DNA of 47,786 nucleotides from Limosilactobacillus pontis (GTDB taxonomy: Bacteria > Bacillota > Bacilli > Lactobacillales > Lactobacillaceae): the NCBI RefSeq assembly GCF_002940945.1, contig NZ_PNFV01000010.1, positions 1 to 47,786 of the forward strand. Reading direction: 5' to 3'. Position 1 is the stretch's first letter. The number at the start of each line of letters is the position of its first letter. Below, piece after piece: positions 25,279 to 33,279 of this stretch. The notes beneath the pieces are model-generated. The model ran no database searches, was not told the DNA's origin, and saw only the letters and a list, made by a program, of their open reading frames with translations. A program made the translations under genes and the position numbers.

Positions 25279-25324
25279 AAATCACTTACTAGTCCTAAAC
25301 AAGAAGACTAGTAAGTGATTTTTC
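25279..25324 (+). terminator. Terminator of the AvrD-like/ABC operon
   Basis: Perfect 16-bp stem AAATCACTTACTAGTC / GACTAGTAAGTGATTT with T residues. It marks the right end of the AT-rich block. Confidence 0.9.
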
Positions 25325-25514
25325 ACATTAATAAGCGATACATCTAGGAGTATGAAATTGCCCAGTTCACAGGTTATCTTAACCTAAGGACGTTTCCACA
25401 GATGGTAACCGACGTGATCTCAACTTGATGAAAAATATATTGGTTATTGATTGGCCATAGCTATGCAATCTTTCTATTAATGAAGACTAAATTTTAAAAC
25501 GAGCTGGCAGACGG

Positions 25515-25541
25515 ACCTTATAGGTAACGGAATGGTATACT
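25515..25541 (+). promoter_or_regulatory. Promoter region of the quinone reductase gene
   Basis: -10 TATACT (25536-25541) with a short dyad ACCTTATAGGT (25515-25525) where the -35 should be, and no good -35 box. The layout is compatible with an activator-dependent (MerR-like) promoter, but this is weak. The rest of 25325-25514 shows nothing recognisable. Confidence 0.35.
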
Positions 25542-25572
25542 GAACTTATCAATCAAAAAGGAGTACTGAACC

Positions 25573-26559
25573 ATGAAAGCACTTGTCGTCAAGCGTCCAA
25601 ACGATAAAATAATTGATCACCTGCAGATCATCGATGTTGCCAAACCCGTGCCTGCACCCAACCAGGTACTGATCCGCGTCCACGCGGTTGGGTTGAACCC
25701 GGTCGACTATAAGGTTGTCGAGAGCGGCGTACCTGCCTGGACCTACCCGCACACCCTCGGGCTGGATGTTGCTGGGGAGATTGCTGCGGTGGGGGCAAAC
25801 GTTACCGACTGGCAGGTTGGAGAACGGGTATCTGGTCACGGTGATTTGGCAAAGAACGGCTGTTTCGCTGAATTTGTTACCGTGCCAACCTACCAACTGG
25901 CCCGGATTCCGGCCGAGGTCAGCTATGAAACGGCTGCCAGTCTGCTCTGTGGTGCCTTGACCGCGTATACCGCCGTGGAGCGCAAACCAAATCTGACGAA
26001 CGTCAAGACGGTCCTGATTCACGCCGGTGCCGGCGGGGTCGGTAGCATCGCCATTCAACTGGCAAAGCTTCACGGTTTCAGGGTTTTTACTACAGTTTCC
26101 ACTGGGAAGATCGAGTATGTCCGCCAGTTTCATCCGGATGTCATTATCGACTATCGTAAGGAGAATGTCGATGATCGTATTGAACAGCTGACCGGTGGAT
26201 CGGGCGTTGACCTGATCATTGACACGGTTGGTAAGGCTGAGGCCGAACGTGACTTGCGTCGTCTTGCTTACAATGGAACCTTGGTGACGATCGTGGATGT
26301 GCCGGACTTGACGGGTGTCCCAATGTTTGATCGTGGGCTGAGTGTGGATGTTGTTAACCTCGGTGGCGCCCACCACAGCGGTAATCTAGCCCAGCAAGCA
26401 GATCTCGGAAAGATGAATGCCGAAATGCTGAATTTAGCTGCGGCCGGGAAGGTCGACCCACTGATTGAAAAGGTAATTTCTTTTGACCAGATCAAGGCTG
26501 GCCTGCAGGCAATCAAAGATCACCAGGTTGTCGGGAAGCTCGTGGCTAAGATTGGTTAA
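25573..26559 (+). CDS. Zinc-independent MDR: NADPH:quinone reductase-like
   Basis: 328 aa, ATG after AAAAAGGAG. GroES-like N-terminal domain (VGLNPVDYK, HTLGLDVAGEIAAVG) and a Rossmann domain with HAGAGGVGSIAIQLAK for NADPH. Catalytic zinc ligands are missing, as in quinone/enone reductases of this superfamily. It would reduce quinones or alpha,beta-unsaturated carbonyls. It is the first gene of the GC-richer right part, alone between a weak promoter and its own terminator. Confidence 0.9.
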   Translation: MKALVVKRPNDKIIDHLQIIDVAKPVPAPNQVLIRVHAVGLNPVDYKVVESGVPAWTYPHTLGLDVAGEIAAVGANVTDWQVGERVSGHGDLAKNGCFAEFVTVPTYQLARIPAEVSYETAASLLCGALTAYTAVERKPNLTNVKTVLIHAGAGGVGSIAIQLAKLHGFRVFTTVSTGKIEYVRQFHPDVIIDYRKENVDDRIEQLTGGSGVDLIIDTVGKAEAERDLRRLAYNGTLVTIVDVPDLTGVPMFDRGLSVDVVNLGGAHHSGNLAQQADLGKMNAEMLNLAAAGKVDPLIEKVISFDQIKAGLQAIKDHQVVGKLVAKIG

Positions 26560-26571
26560 ACAATATTGATG

Positions 26572-26609
26572 ATCCCTGATACATCATTGTGGTGCAGCGG
26601 GGATTTTTT
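26572..26609 (+). terminator. Terminator after the quinone reductase gene
   Basis: Stem ATCCC-TG..CATCA / TGGTG..CG-GGGAT with an interior mismatch, followed by six T residues. Confidence 0.7.
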
Positions 26610-26626
26610 GATTCGTTTGCATTTTG

Positions 26627-26646
26627 AAATTGATAATTATCAATTT
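26627..26646 (+). promoter_or_regulatory. Perfect 20-bp palindrome, probable metalloregulator site
   Basis: AAATTGATAATTATCAATTT is fully palindromic and lies 49 nt before the metal ATPase start, near the expected -35. A possible -10, TATACT, is at 26666-26671. The core TTGATAATTATCAA resembles Fur-family (Fur, Zur, PerR) boxes, so expression of the ATPase operon may respond to metal or peroxide. No Fur-family gene is in the window. Confidence 0.6.
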
Positions 26647-26694
26647 AATTTCAGTTCCTTCTCCCTATACTTTGAAGGTGAAGGAGGGGAAATT

Positions 26695-28551
26695 ATGGTT
26701 AGAACTCAACATTTTTTTACGAAACACCGCCAAGCATTAGTCATTCTGATGACCAGCTTGCTGGTTTTGGCCGAGGCAGCGCGTTGGCTGGGGCAAATGA
26801 CAACGGTGTACCAGGGTATCATGGCGGTGGCCGGTGTCATTGGCTTCTTGCCAATTCTGCTTACGGCAATCTCGTCACTCCAGGTGCGGCTGATTTCCAT
26901 TGATGTCCTGGTCAGTACCGCCGTAATTGGGGCGTTTATTATTGGTGAGTATAACGAGGCGGCAATCGTCACCTGGCTATTTATGCTCGGTGAGGTCCTG
27001 GAAAATGTAACTCTGCAGAAGACACGATCAGCGGTTAAACAGCTTACTGACCTGGCACCCCAGACGGCCTGGGTGGTTACTCCGGCTGGTGCTGTTCACC
27101 AAGAAGATATCGACTTTCTGGATCCGGGTACCCATATTCTGATTAAAACCGGCAGCCAAATACCGGTTGATGGCAATGTTTTGAGTGGTAGCGCCCTGGT
27201 TAACGAGGCCAGCATCACGGGTGAGTCCCGTTTGGTTAGGAAGGGCGTAGGCAATACGGTCTTCGCTGGGACGATCTTGGAGAGCGGCACCCTCACCGTC
27301 GAGATGACTGCAGCGGGGGATGATACCACCTTTGGCAAAATTATTGAACTGGTGGAGGAGGCTCAGGATTCTCAAACGAAGGTACAGCGATTTATCGACC
27401 GTTTTGCCCAGTATTACACACCCTTTGTCCTGATTGTGGCGGTCGTGGTTGGTTTCCTTACCCAGGATATCAGGCTGGCGATCACCGTGATGGTTCTTGG
27501 TTGTCCGGGAGCACTGGTAATCGGAGTGCCGGCATCGACTGTGGCGGGGATTGGGAATGGTGCCCGTCGTGGAATCCTCTTCAAAGGTTCTGATGTGATG
27601 GATCGCCTGCGTCGTGTCGATACGATCGCTTTTGACAAGACCGGAACCCTGACCATTGGCAAGCCGACGGTCCAGACCCTATTAGTCTTGAAGGGCGACC
27701 GGCAGAAGATTATCGACCGGGCCGTAGCGATTGAGCGTCAGTCGGACCACCCGCTGGCTCGGGCAATCACTGCCCTGCCAACTCAGCAGTCACTGACACC
27801 GATTAATGTTCAGACACTTAAAGGGCAGGGAATTCGTGCCAAACTGATGGACCAGGAATATCTGCTGGGAAATCGATCTCTAGTGAAAGCAGTTGTTGGG
27901 AACAACACCGAACTAGATCAAGCTGTTAACCAACTTGTAGCGATCGGCGACTCCCTGGTGATTTTGGCTAGTACTGACCAGCGGGAATTAGCGATCTTTG
28001 GAATTAATGACCAGCTGCGCCCCCAGGCCAGCGTAGCTTTGCAGCACTTGAAGCGGTTGGGTGTCAAGCAACTGGTGATGCTGACCGGGGACAACGTAGG
28101 AACGGCTCGGGAAATTGCCGCTACCCTCCCCATCGATACGGTTCGCGCCGGAATGTTACCTCAGGATAAAGAACGCTTCGTTACCGATGAGCGGCGACGT
28201 GGGCATCGGGTCGCCTTCGTCGGGGACGGAATCAACGATAGTCCTGCCCTAGCCGCGGCTGATGTTGCCATCGCAATGGGCTCGGGGACAGATGTGGCGA
28301 TGGATGTTGCCGACTTAGTTTTAGTAAAGTCCGACCTGACCAAACTGGTTACCGCCCGCCAGTTAGCCCAGCGGACCATTATGAACATGAATGAGAACAT
28401 TATAATTGCCCTTCTGACCGTCCTCCTGCTGTTTATCGGTTTGTTTGCCGGCTATGTTGAGATGGCGTCGGGGATGCTGATTCACGAACTCAGTATCCTG
28501 GTTGTGATCCTGAACGGCATGCGGCTTATCAAATATTCACCCCAAAGTTGA
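26695..28551 (+). CDS. P1B-type heavy-metal transporting ATPase with CPG motif
   Basis: 618 aa from ATG 26695, preceded by GAAGGAGGGG; the upstream in-frame start at 26566 would translate the operator. The order is membrane helices (no N-terminal metal-binding domain), actuator TGES near 175, the transmembrane ion site CPG at C270 (GCPGALVIGVP), phosphorylated D314 in DKTGT, GDGINDS near 510, and C-terminal helices ending HELSILVVILNGMRL. The usual CPC or SPC is CPG here, and the C-terminal helix is closest to the P1B-4 type. It exports a divalent metal; identity is uncertain (Fe, Mn, Zn or Co possible). A free HMA protein follows. Confidence 0.9.
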   Translation: MVRTQHFFTKHRQALVILMTSLLVLAEAARWLGQMTTVYQGIMAVAGVIGFLPILLTAISSLQVRLISIDVLVSTAVIGAFIIGEYNEAAIVTWLFMLGEVLENVTLQKTRSAVKQLTDLAPQTAWVVTPAGAVHQEDIDFLDPGTHILIKTGSQIPVDGNVLSGSALVNEASITGESRLVRKGVGNTVFAGTILESGTLTVEMTAAGDDTTFGKIIELVEEAQDSQTKVQRFIDRFAQYYTPFVLIVAVVVGFLTQDIRLAITVMVLGCPGALVIGVPASTVAGIGNGARRGILFKGSDVMDRLRRVDTIAFDKTGTLTIGKPTVQTLLVLKGDRQKIIDRAVAIERQSDHPLARAITALPTQQSLTPINVQTLKGQGIRAKLMDQEYLLGNRSLVKAVVGNNTELDQAVNQLVAIGDSLVILASTDQRELAIFGINDQLRPQASVALQHLKRLGVKQLVMLTGDNVGTAREIAATLPIDTVRAGMLPQDKERFVTDERRRGHRVAFVGDGINDSPALAAADVAIAMGSGTDVAMDVADLVLVKSDLTKLVTARQLAQRTIMNMNENIIIALLTVLLLFIGLFAGYVEMASGMLIHELSILVVILNGMRLIKYSPQS

Positions 28552-28613
28552 TATCTATCAAATCTTTATGGCAGAACTCTAGTTAGAATGAAACATGTAA
28601 GGAAGTGTTATCA

Positions 28614-28841
28614 ATGGAAAAGGTAATGATGAAACTTGGTGGGCTAACCTGTCCATCATGCTTGACCAAAATTCAAAAGAGTGTTGAAACAGTGAATGGT
28701 ACCGCAGATGTTAAGGTATTATTTAATGCTGGCAAGGTAAAGTTTAGTCTTGATCCGACTGTCACTTCGCCACAGGTGGTTCAAGATAATATTGAGAAAA
28801 TGGGTTACACGATCCAAGGAATCAAGACAAAGGAGGTTTAA
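28614..28841 (+). CDS. HMA-domain metallochaperone (CopZ-like)
   Basis: 75 aa from ATG 28614 (AAGGAAG upstream; a GTG nine bases earlier is less likely). A single ferredoxin-like HMA domain with the metal-binding GLTCPSC motif (C13, C16). The preceding ATPase lacks its own HMA domain, so this free domain may deliver or sense its metal. The cytoplasmic CxxC usually binds Cu(I) or Zn(II). It ends 2 nt before the ferritin-like gene. Confidence 0.9.
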   Translation: MEKVMMKLGGLTCPSCLTKIQKSVETVNGTADVKVLFNAGKVKFSLDPTVTSPQVVQDNIEKMGYTIQGIKTKEV

Positions 28842-28843
28842 CG

Positions 28844-29389
28844 ATGACAAGCGCCGAACAATACAAACAGGAACTAAAGCAGAGCGACATTGATCATCAT
28901 ACCCCGACTGCGGGGGCAATGACCGGCCATATTATTGCCAATCTGCTAATTCACACCCTTAAGGTCAGTCAGGCTAAGCTATTCGTCCAGGGACCGACTG
29001 TCCTTTTTCTGATGCAGTACGGGAATCAGTGGATCAGCTACGAACAAGCCGTGTTTGCCAAACTTAACTGCCTACTGGTCAATAATGGGGAGAGTATCCC
29101 TACGACCACGGACCAGTTTAAGCAGTTTGCAATGTTGGAAGAGAACGGGGCTAGTAAGTACGATTCAGGTACCACCCAGCTGTTTGATCTCGTCAAGGAC
29201 TTTGATACCCAGACCCTGTTTATCACCAAGGGTATTACCCTGGCCCAGCAGGCGGCCTGGCCGGAGCTGGTAACTGCCTTGAGTGATCTTTTAGCGTGGA
29301 TTAAGGATCAGATTGCCTTGACCCAGCGCTTCCTGGGACATGACCTACGCACGGGGTTGTATACTGAAGAAGATGATGATGACTTTTAA
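28844..29389 (+). CDS. Ferritin-like/Dps-like protein
   Basis: 181 aa, ATG after AAAGGAGG. It is predicted all-helical. The helix IIANLLIHTLKVSQAKLFVQGPTVLFLM resembles the first Dps helix with the GP turn, and a long second helix pair follows. The ferroxidase ligands of classical Dps (His and Asp/Glu pairs) are not all evident, so iron oxidation is uncertain. The C-terminus is an acidic EEDDDDF tail. It lies between an HMA protein and a Crp/Fnr regulator, which supports a metal or stress role. Confidence 0.6.
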   Translation: MTSAEQYKQELKQSDIDHHTPTAGAMTGHIIANLLIHTLKVSQAKLFVQGPTVLFLMQYGNQWISYEQAVFAKLNCLLVNNGESIPTTTDQFKQFAMLEENGASKYDSGTTQLFDLVKDFDTQTLFITKGITLAQQAAWPELVTALSDLLAWIKDQIALTQRFLGHDLRTGLYTEEDDDDF

Positions 29390-29408
29390 TAATTAAAGGA
29401 GGAATTCG

Positions 29409-30056
29409 ATGGCTGAGGAAATGTGCGTTCAGCTGGTCCCGCTCTTTAACCATCTTGGCCTTGAACGGCAGCGCCAGGTGGAGCGACTGGTTCACCACCA
29501 GCATGTTCGCCGGGGGACGATCGTTGTCAGCCCGGCTGCCAGCGATCGGCTAGTGATTGTCAAGCAGGGGCGTGGCCGGATGTATCAGCTTAGCCCGGCC
29601 GGTGAGGAGCAAGTACAGCGGACTCTGACTACCGGAGATTATGTTGGGGAAACCTGGTTACTGGGAGTTGAGAATACCAGTAGCTACGTTGAAATGACAA
29701 CAGATAGCGACATTTGTGTTCTAAACCGGACGGAGTTTATCCACCTGATCCAAGGTCAGCATGATATTGCCTTAAAGCTTTTGGCTGGTCAGGCGGTAAC
29801 GATCAGTTGCCTTCGTCAACAGACTCAGCTGTTGGGATTGCCCAATGTCTCCAGGCGGCTGATTGCCTACTTCAACCAACTAGTGGTCCAGCAGGGAAGC
29901 ACCACGGTGACTCTGCCGTTGAAGCTGAAAGATCTAGCCTCCTACCTGGGAACGACCCCGGAGACTCTATCGCGTCGACTGGCCAAACTACAGGAAAAGG
30001 GATGGATTAATCGTCATCAGCGCCGGGTACAAGTGCTAAGACAAGTGGAAAAATAA
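29409..30056 (+). CDS. Crp/Fnr-family transcriptional regulator
   Basis: 215 aa, ATG after AAAGGAGG. The N-terminal cyclic-nucleotide-like beta barrel (about 20-130) has no canonical cAMP-binding arginine pattern visible. A dimer helix follows, then a C-terminal winged helix LKDLASYLGTTPETLSRRLAKLQEKGWI. Only one or two N-terminal cysteines are present, so an Fnr iron-sulfur cluster is unlikely. It resembles lactobacillus Flp/ArcR-like regulators located beside metal ATPases. It probably controls the upstream genes of the same strand. Confidence 0.9.
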   Translation: MAEEMCVQLVPLFNHLGLERQRQVERLVHHQHVRRGTIVVSPAASDRLVIVKQGRGRMYQLSPAGEEQVQRTLTTGDYVGETWLLGVENTSSYVEMTTDSDICVLNRTEFIHLIQGQHDIALKLLAGQAVTISCLRQQTQLLGLPNVSRRLIAYFNQLVVQQGSTTVTLPLKLKDLASYLGTTPETLSRRLAKLQEKGWINRHQRRVQVLRQVEK

Positions 30057-30058
30057 GT

Positions 30059-30102
30059 AATCCCCGAGATACTGACACATTGGTATCTCAGGGATTATTT
30101 TT
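30059..30102. terminator. Bidirectional terminator between the Crp gene and the EVE/MmcQ gene
   Basis: 14-bp stem AATCCCCGAGATAC / GTATCTCAGGGATT (one mismatch) followed by ATTTTTA on the plus strand. Confidence 0.8.
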
Positions 30103-30161
30103 AATTCAGAAAAAGCAAAATAATTTAATTTGGCCGTAAGCATCTGACTTTTACAATTATA

Positions 30162-31193
30162 TTACTTCTCAAGCTGCTCAAGCAGATTCGCCGGTACGTG
30201 GCGTGGCCCCTGAACGGAAGTTACCCCGTGCTGCTTAATATAGGGGAAGGTGAACTGGTCATGAGCGTATTCCTTCTCCAGCTGGAGCTGCATTACCCGC
30301 TTGATCTTTAGCTCAGGGCTCTGGTAGTTGTAGGGTATATCCGTTGCCATAACCCGACAGCGGTAGATGATTGCCTTGACCGGGGCAGAGACATAGAGAA
30401 AGACGGTGTCACCGACCCGGACCGTGGTTGACTGCTTCCAGGTAATAGTATCATGGTCGACGAAGGCGTGCATGATATCGTAGTACTTGGGATTGGCAGG
30501 TACTAACCAGGCGTGGGATTTAGTTAGCAACTGCCGACTGGCTTGGACCAGCTGTTTGAGGTCTGCGTCAGTCAGGGTATCGTCGAGAGTCACGCAGATC
30601 CAATTCTTCCTGCTGAGGTGGTAGCCAGGGTAGATCCCGTCACACTGTAATAGGGCTGAGCGTTGTTTCGGCGGACACCGCAGTTCGATGACCTCGACTC
30701 GGTCCTTGCCGGTTGCCTGTTTGTTGGTCAGCCGAGCCCGGAGGATATTCATTACCAGTCCGTACCACTTCTGCGACTGAGGCTCACGGAAAACAGCATA
30801 ATCTGGCAGCCTTTTGAAGACGAACGCGGGGTGGTCATGAAACTCCTGGTCAATCCAGGTGGCTAGCCGGTTGGCCTGATCTCCGTGGAAAGGAACACTG
30901 ATGAAACTTTGATCGGCAATTCTGTGAAGGAGGTTTAGGTAGGCAGTTTTAACCCGGGCAGCGAAGGGACCGCAGTGGGCGGCGCGCAGGGGAAGATATT
31001 CCTCGCCTGTATTATTGTCAATGACGTTGCCACTGACCCGCCCGTCATGTTTGACTTGGACGACCGCACGGAACTGTCCACCCATGAAATCTTGCTCGTA
31101 CTGGTAATTATGTTTGTATTGGGCGAACCCGGCGGCAGGAAGCTTAGCGAAGTTCGGACGCTTCTTATGAAAGGCTTCTTCTTCGATTGTCAT
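30162..31193 (-). CDS. MmcQ/YjbR-like protein fused to a C-terminal EVE/PUA-like domain
   Basis: 343 aa, ATG with CTAAGGAGG. There is a basic N-terminal segment of about 80 residues, then a YjbR/MmcQ-like region (about 120-230, with VEVIELRCPPK, QCDGIYPGYHLSRKNWICVTLD and DLKQLVQASRQLL). The C-terminal part (about 245-320) resembles the EVE/PUA-like fold: KYYDIMHAFVD, ITWKQ and VGDTVFLYVSAPVKAIIYRC. MmcQ proteins bind DNA, and EVE domains bind modified bases. The fusion therefore suggests recognition of modified nucleic acid, but function is unproven. Convergent with the Crp gene. Confidence 0.8.
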   Translation of the reverse strand: MTIEEEAFHKKRPNFAKLPAAGFAQYKHNYQYEQDFMGGQFRAVVQVKHDGRVSGNVIDNNTGEEYLPLRAAHCGPFAARVKTAYLNLLHRIADQSFISVPFHGDQANRLATWIDQEFHDHPAFVFKRLPDYAVFREPQSQKWYGLVMNILRARLTNKQATGKDRVEVIELRCPPKQRSALLQCDGIYPGYHLSRKNWICVTLDDTLTDADLKQLVQASRQLLTKSHAWLVPANPKYYDIMHAFVDHDTITWKQSTTVRVGDTVFLYVSAPVKAIIYRCRVMATDIPYNYQSPELKIKRVMQLQLEKEYAHDQFTFPYIKQHGVTSVQGPRHVPANLLEQLEK

Positions 31194-31298
31194 GGTGGGC
31201 CTCCTTAGTTATTTTCTCCATTATAAGATATCTCATCCCATTGATAGAAATAAATAGTAACAGATATCTCATGTTTGGGCTGTTTGTCATGATGGTGA

Positions 31299-31329
31299 TT
31301 GACTGTAACGCATCGTCATAGATTATATT
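31299..31329 (+). promoter_or_regulatory. MerR-type promoter of the MDR gene
   Basis: -35 TTGACT (31299-31304) and -10 TATATT (31324-31329) separated by 19 bp, the MerR-class spacing. A MerR gene lies just downstream at 32391. Confidence 0.65.
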
Positions 31330-31358
31330 GGCTATAAAGGATGAAAGGGGTTTTAATC

Positions 31359-32348
31359 ATGTTAAAGGATACAATGCAAGCAATTCAACTTACTCGGCCA
31401 TGTACTGCCGCTGAATTGACACCCACTGAAGTTAAAATTCCACAATTGAAGCCGGGGTACGCCCTGGTTAAGGTTAAAGCCTTTGGGGTCAACGAATCCG
31501 AAGTTACAAGCCGGAAGGGGGAATCATCACCTGACTTCAAGTTTCCCCGGATTCTTGGTATCGAGGGGGTCGGCGTTATTGACCGAGTCACCTCAGACTC
31601 TGCCTTCAAGCCAGGGCAAAAGGTCGCCGCGATGATGGGTGGCATGGGTCGGGCCATTGACGGTTCCTATGCTGAATACATGCTGATTAAGGAGCAGAAC
31701 TTGATCCCGTTTGAGAGCAACCTGGACTGGTCAATCCTCGGGGCATTGCCAGAGATGCTGCAAACAGCCTATGGTTCCATCAGTCAGGGCCTTCATGTGC
31801 AGAAGGGTGAATTCCTCCTGATTCGGGGCGGCAGCTCGACGGTTGGCCTAATGGCAGGAGTCTTGGCCCATCACATGGGCGCTAAGGTAATTGCTACGAC
31901 ACGAAATGAGGGTAAGCTGGCCACGATGAAGAAGTTGGGGATTGACTACCCCATCTTAGACGATCAGGATTTTACCAACCGGGTTAAGACAATTGCCCCG
32001 GATAAGGTGGATAAGGTCCTAGAATTGGTCGGCTTCTCAACCCTTTTCCAAGATATGGGCCTAGTCAAGTCAGGCGGCCTGACTTGTTTCACCGGGGCCC
32101 TTGGCGGCCATTGGACATTGGACAACTTTTCCCCGTTTATGATTCCGACTGGGGTTTACCTAACCAGTTATGCCGGTGAGTCCAAGGACTTACCGACCAA
32201 GTATTTTAACCACGTTCTTAAGCTGATTGAGAATCACCAGCTGACCATACCGATCGCTAAGGTTTATCATGGCCTCGCTGAAGTTGGTCAGGCCCAAGCC
32301 AACTTGGAGTCCGGTAAGTTCAGTGGTAAGCACGTGGTAGTTCTTTAG
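31359..32348 (+). CDS. MDR family oxidoreductase (quinone/enone reductase-like)
   Basis: 329 aa from ATG 31359 (AAAGGGG 8 nt upstream; the ATG at 31341 lies against its own upstream AAAGG). GroES-like domain (AFGVNESEV, PRILGIEGVG) and a Rossmann domain with RGGSSTVGLMAGVLA. There is no catalytic zinc site. Under a 19-bp-spacer promoter and followed by a MerR regulator gene, so probably induced by an electrophilic or aromatic compound. The substrate is unknown. Confidence 0.88.
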   Translation: MLKDTMQAIQLTRPCTAAELTPTEVKIPQLKPGYALVKVKAFGVNESEVTSRKGESSPDFKFPRILGIEGVGVIDRVTSDSAFKPGQKVAAMMGGMGRAIDGSYAEYMLIKEQNLIPFESNLDWSILGALPEMLQTAYGSISQGLHVQKGEFLLIRGGSSTVGLMAGVLAHHMGAKVIATTRNEGKLATMKKLGIDYPILDDQDFTNRVKTIAPDKVDKVLELVGFSTLFQDMGLVKSGGLTCFTGALGGHWTLDNFSPFMIPTGVYLTSYAGESKDLPTKYFNHVLKLIENHQLTIPIAKVYHGLAEVGQAQANLESGKFSGKHVVVL

Positions 32349-32390
32349 GCGTAAAATGGAGGAAACCGGTATTAAAAGGGGAAGCAGAAG

Positions 32391-33209
32391 ATGGATGATA
32401 AACAGTTAATGACCATTTCACAATTTGCCAAGGCGGTGGGAACGACCCGGCGAACCCTCATCTTTTACGACCAGAAGGGGGTCTTCAAACCGCAAAAGAC
32501 GATGGCAAATGGTTATCGTTACTACAGCTATGAGCAGATCTACAAGATGAACTTCATCCTCGGCTTACGCGACCTGGGGCTGTCTGTAGAGAATATCAAG
32601 GACTATCTTAATGACAGCAGTTCGGAGACGCTGAATCAGAAACTCGGTGAGCTGAAGGAGAAGGTGCAGACCCGCATCAAGAACCTACAGGAAGTGTTGG
32701 CCATCCTGAATCAGAAGGAGGAACACAATACCCAGTTGACTGACGTGGACTTCTACGTGGTCAAGAAGGTCTTCCTGCCGCGTCGTGATTTCTGGTGTTC
32801 GGACTTCAAAGTGGACTGTTCGGAAAAGGAAATTGCTCAGGCATACAGCAACTTTTATCAGCGGCTGGGTGCGGGAATTATGGCGAATAATATGCTATCC
32901 GGTTTTCTGACCGATCTTCCCCAAGCCCATGCCAATTGCTATGCCGATGCTGGCTTTCGGATCATCAAGGAGAAGTCTTTTGATAACCAAGTGAATGTAC
33001 CGATGTTGAGCCAGGCCACCGGTGAATATGTCGTGGTCAAAGTCAAGGATGACGGTGCCGGAATTGAAAAGGGACTGGCGGCCTTGCGGACGTTTGTGAC
33101 CCAGCGAGGACTTAAGATTGGTAATAATCTCTGGCAGTTCAACATTGGGATGGACATCCAGCGACTGGGTCTGACCGAAAATAGTATCCTGGCTTACCGA
33201 ATTGTTTAA
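32391..33209 (+). CDS. MerR-family regulator with C-terminal effector domain (BmrR-like)
   Basis: 272 aa, ATG after GGGGAAG. N-terminal MerR domain MTISQFAKAVGTTRRTLIFYDQKGVF, a GYRYY wing, and a coiled coil (about 80-115). A C-terminal domain of about 150 residues resembles the GyrI/BmrR multidrug-binding fold. It probably binds an aromatic or cationic ligand and activates the MDR gene 42 nt upstream through the 19-bp spacer promoter. Confidence 0.9.
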   Translation: MDDKQLMTISQFAKAVGTTRRTLIFYDQKGVFKPQKTMANGYRYYSYEQIYKMNFILGLRDLGLSVENIKDYLNDSSSETLNQKLGELKEKVQTRIKNLQEVLAILNQKEEHNTQLTDVDFYVVKKVFLPRRDFWCSDFKVDCSEKEIAQAYSNFYQRLGAGIMANNMLSGFLTDLPQAHANCYADAGFRIIKEKSFDNQVNVPMLSQATGEYVVVKVKDDGAGIEKGLAALRTFVTQRGLKIGNNLWQFNIGMDIQRLGLTENSILAYRIV

Positions 33210-33237
33210 GTGGGGTCATGGCTTAGAAAAACTAGTA

Positions 33238-33274
33238 AAACTTCCCATGGTTGGGTGGCAGCCATGGGAAGTTT
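33238..33274. terminator. Bidirectional terminator between the MerR and FRG genes
   Basis: Perfect 13-bp stem AAACTTCCCATGG / CCATGGGAAGTTT. T residues follow on the minus strand; it lies just beyond the FRG stop. Confidence 0.85.
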
Positions 33275-33279
33275 GCTGT

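Noticed and set aside
26566..26694. Upstream start of the metal ATPase
   Set aside because: The frame is open but crosses the terminator and palindrome; the GAAGGAGGGG site points to ATG 26695.
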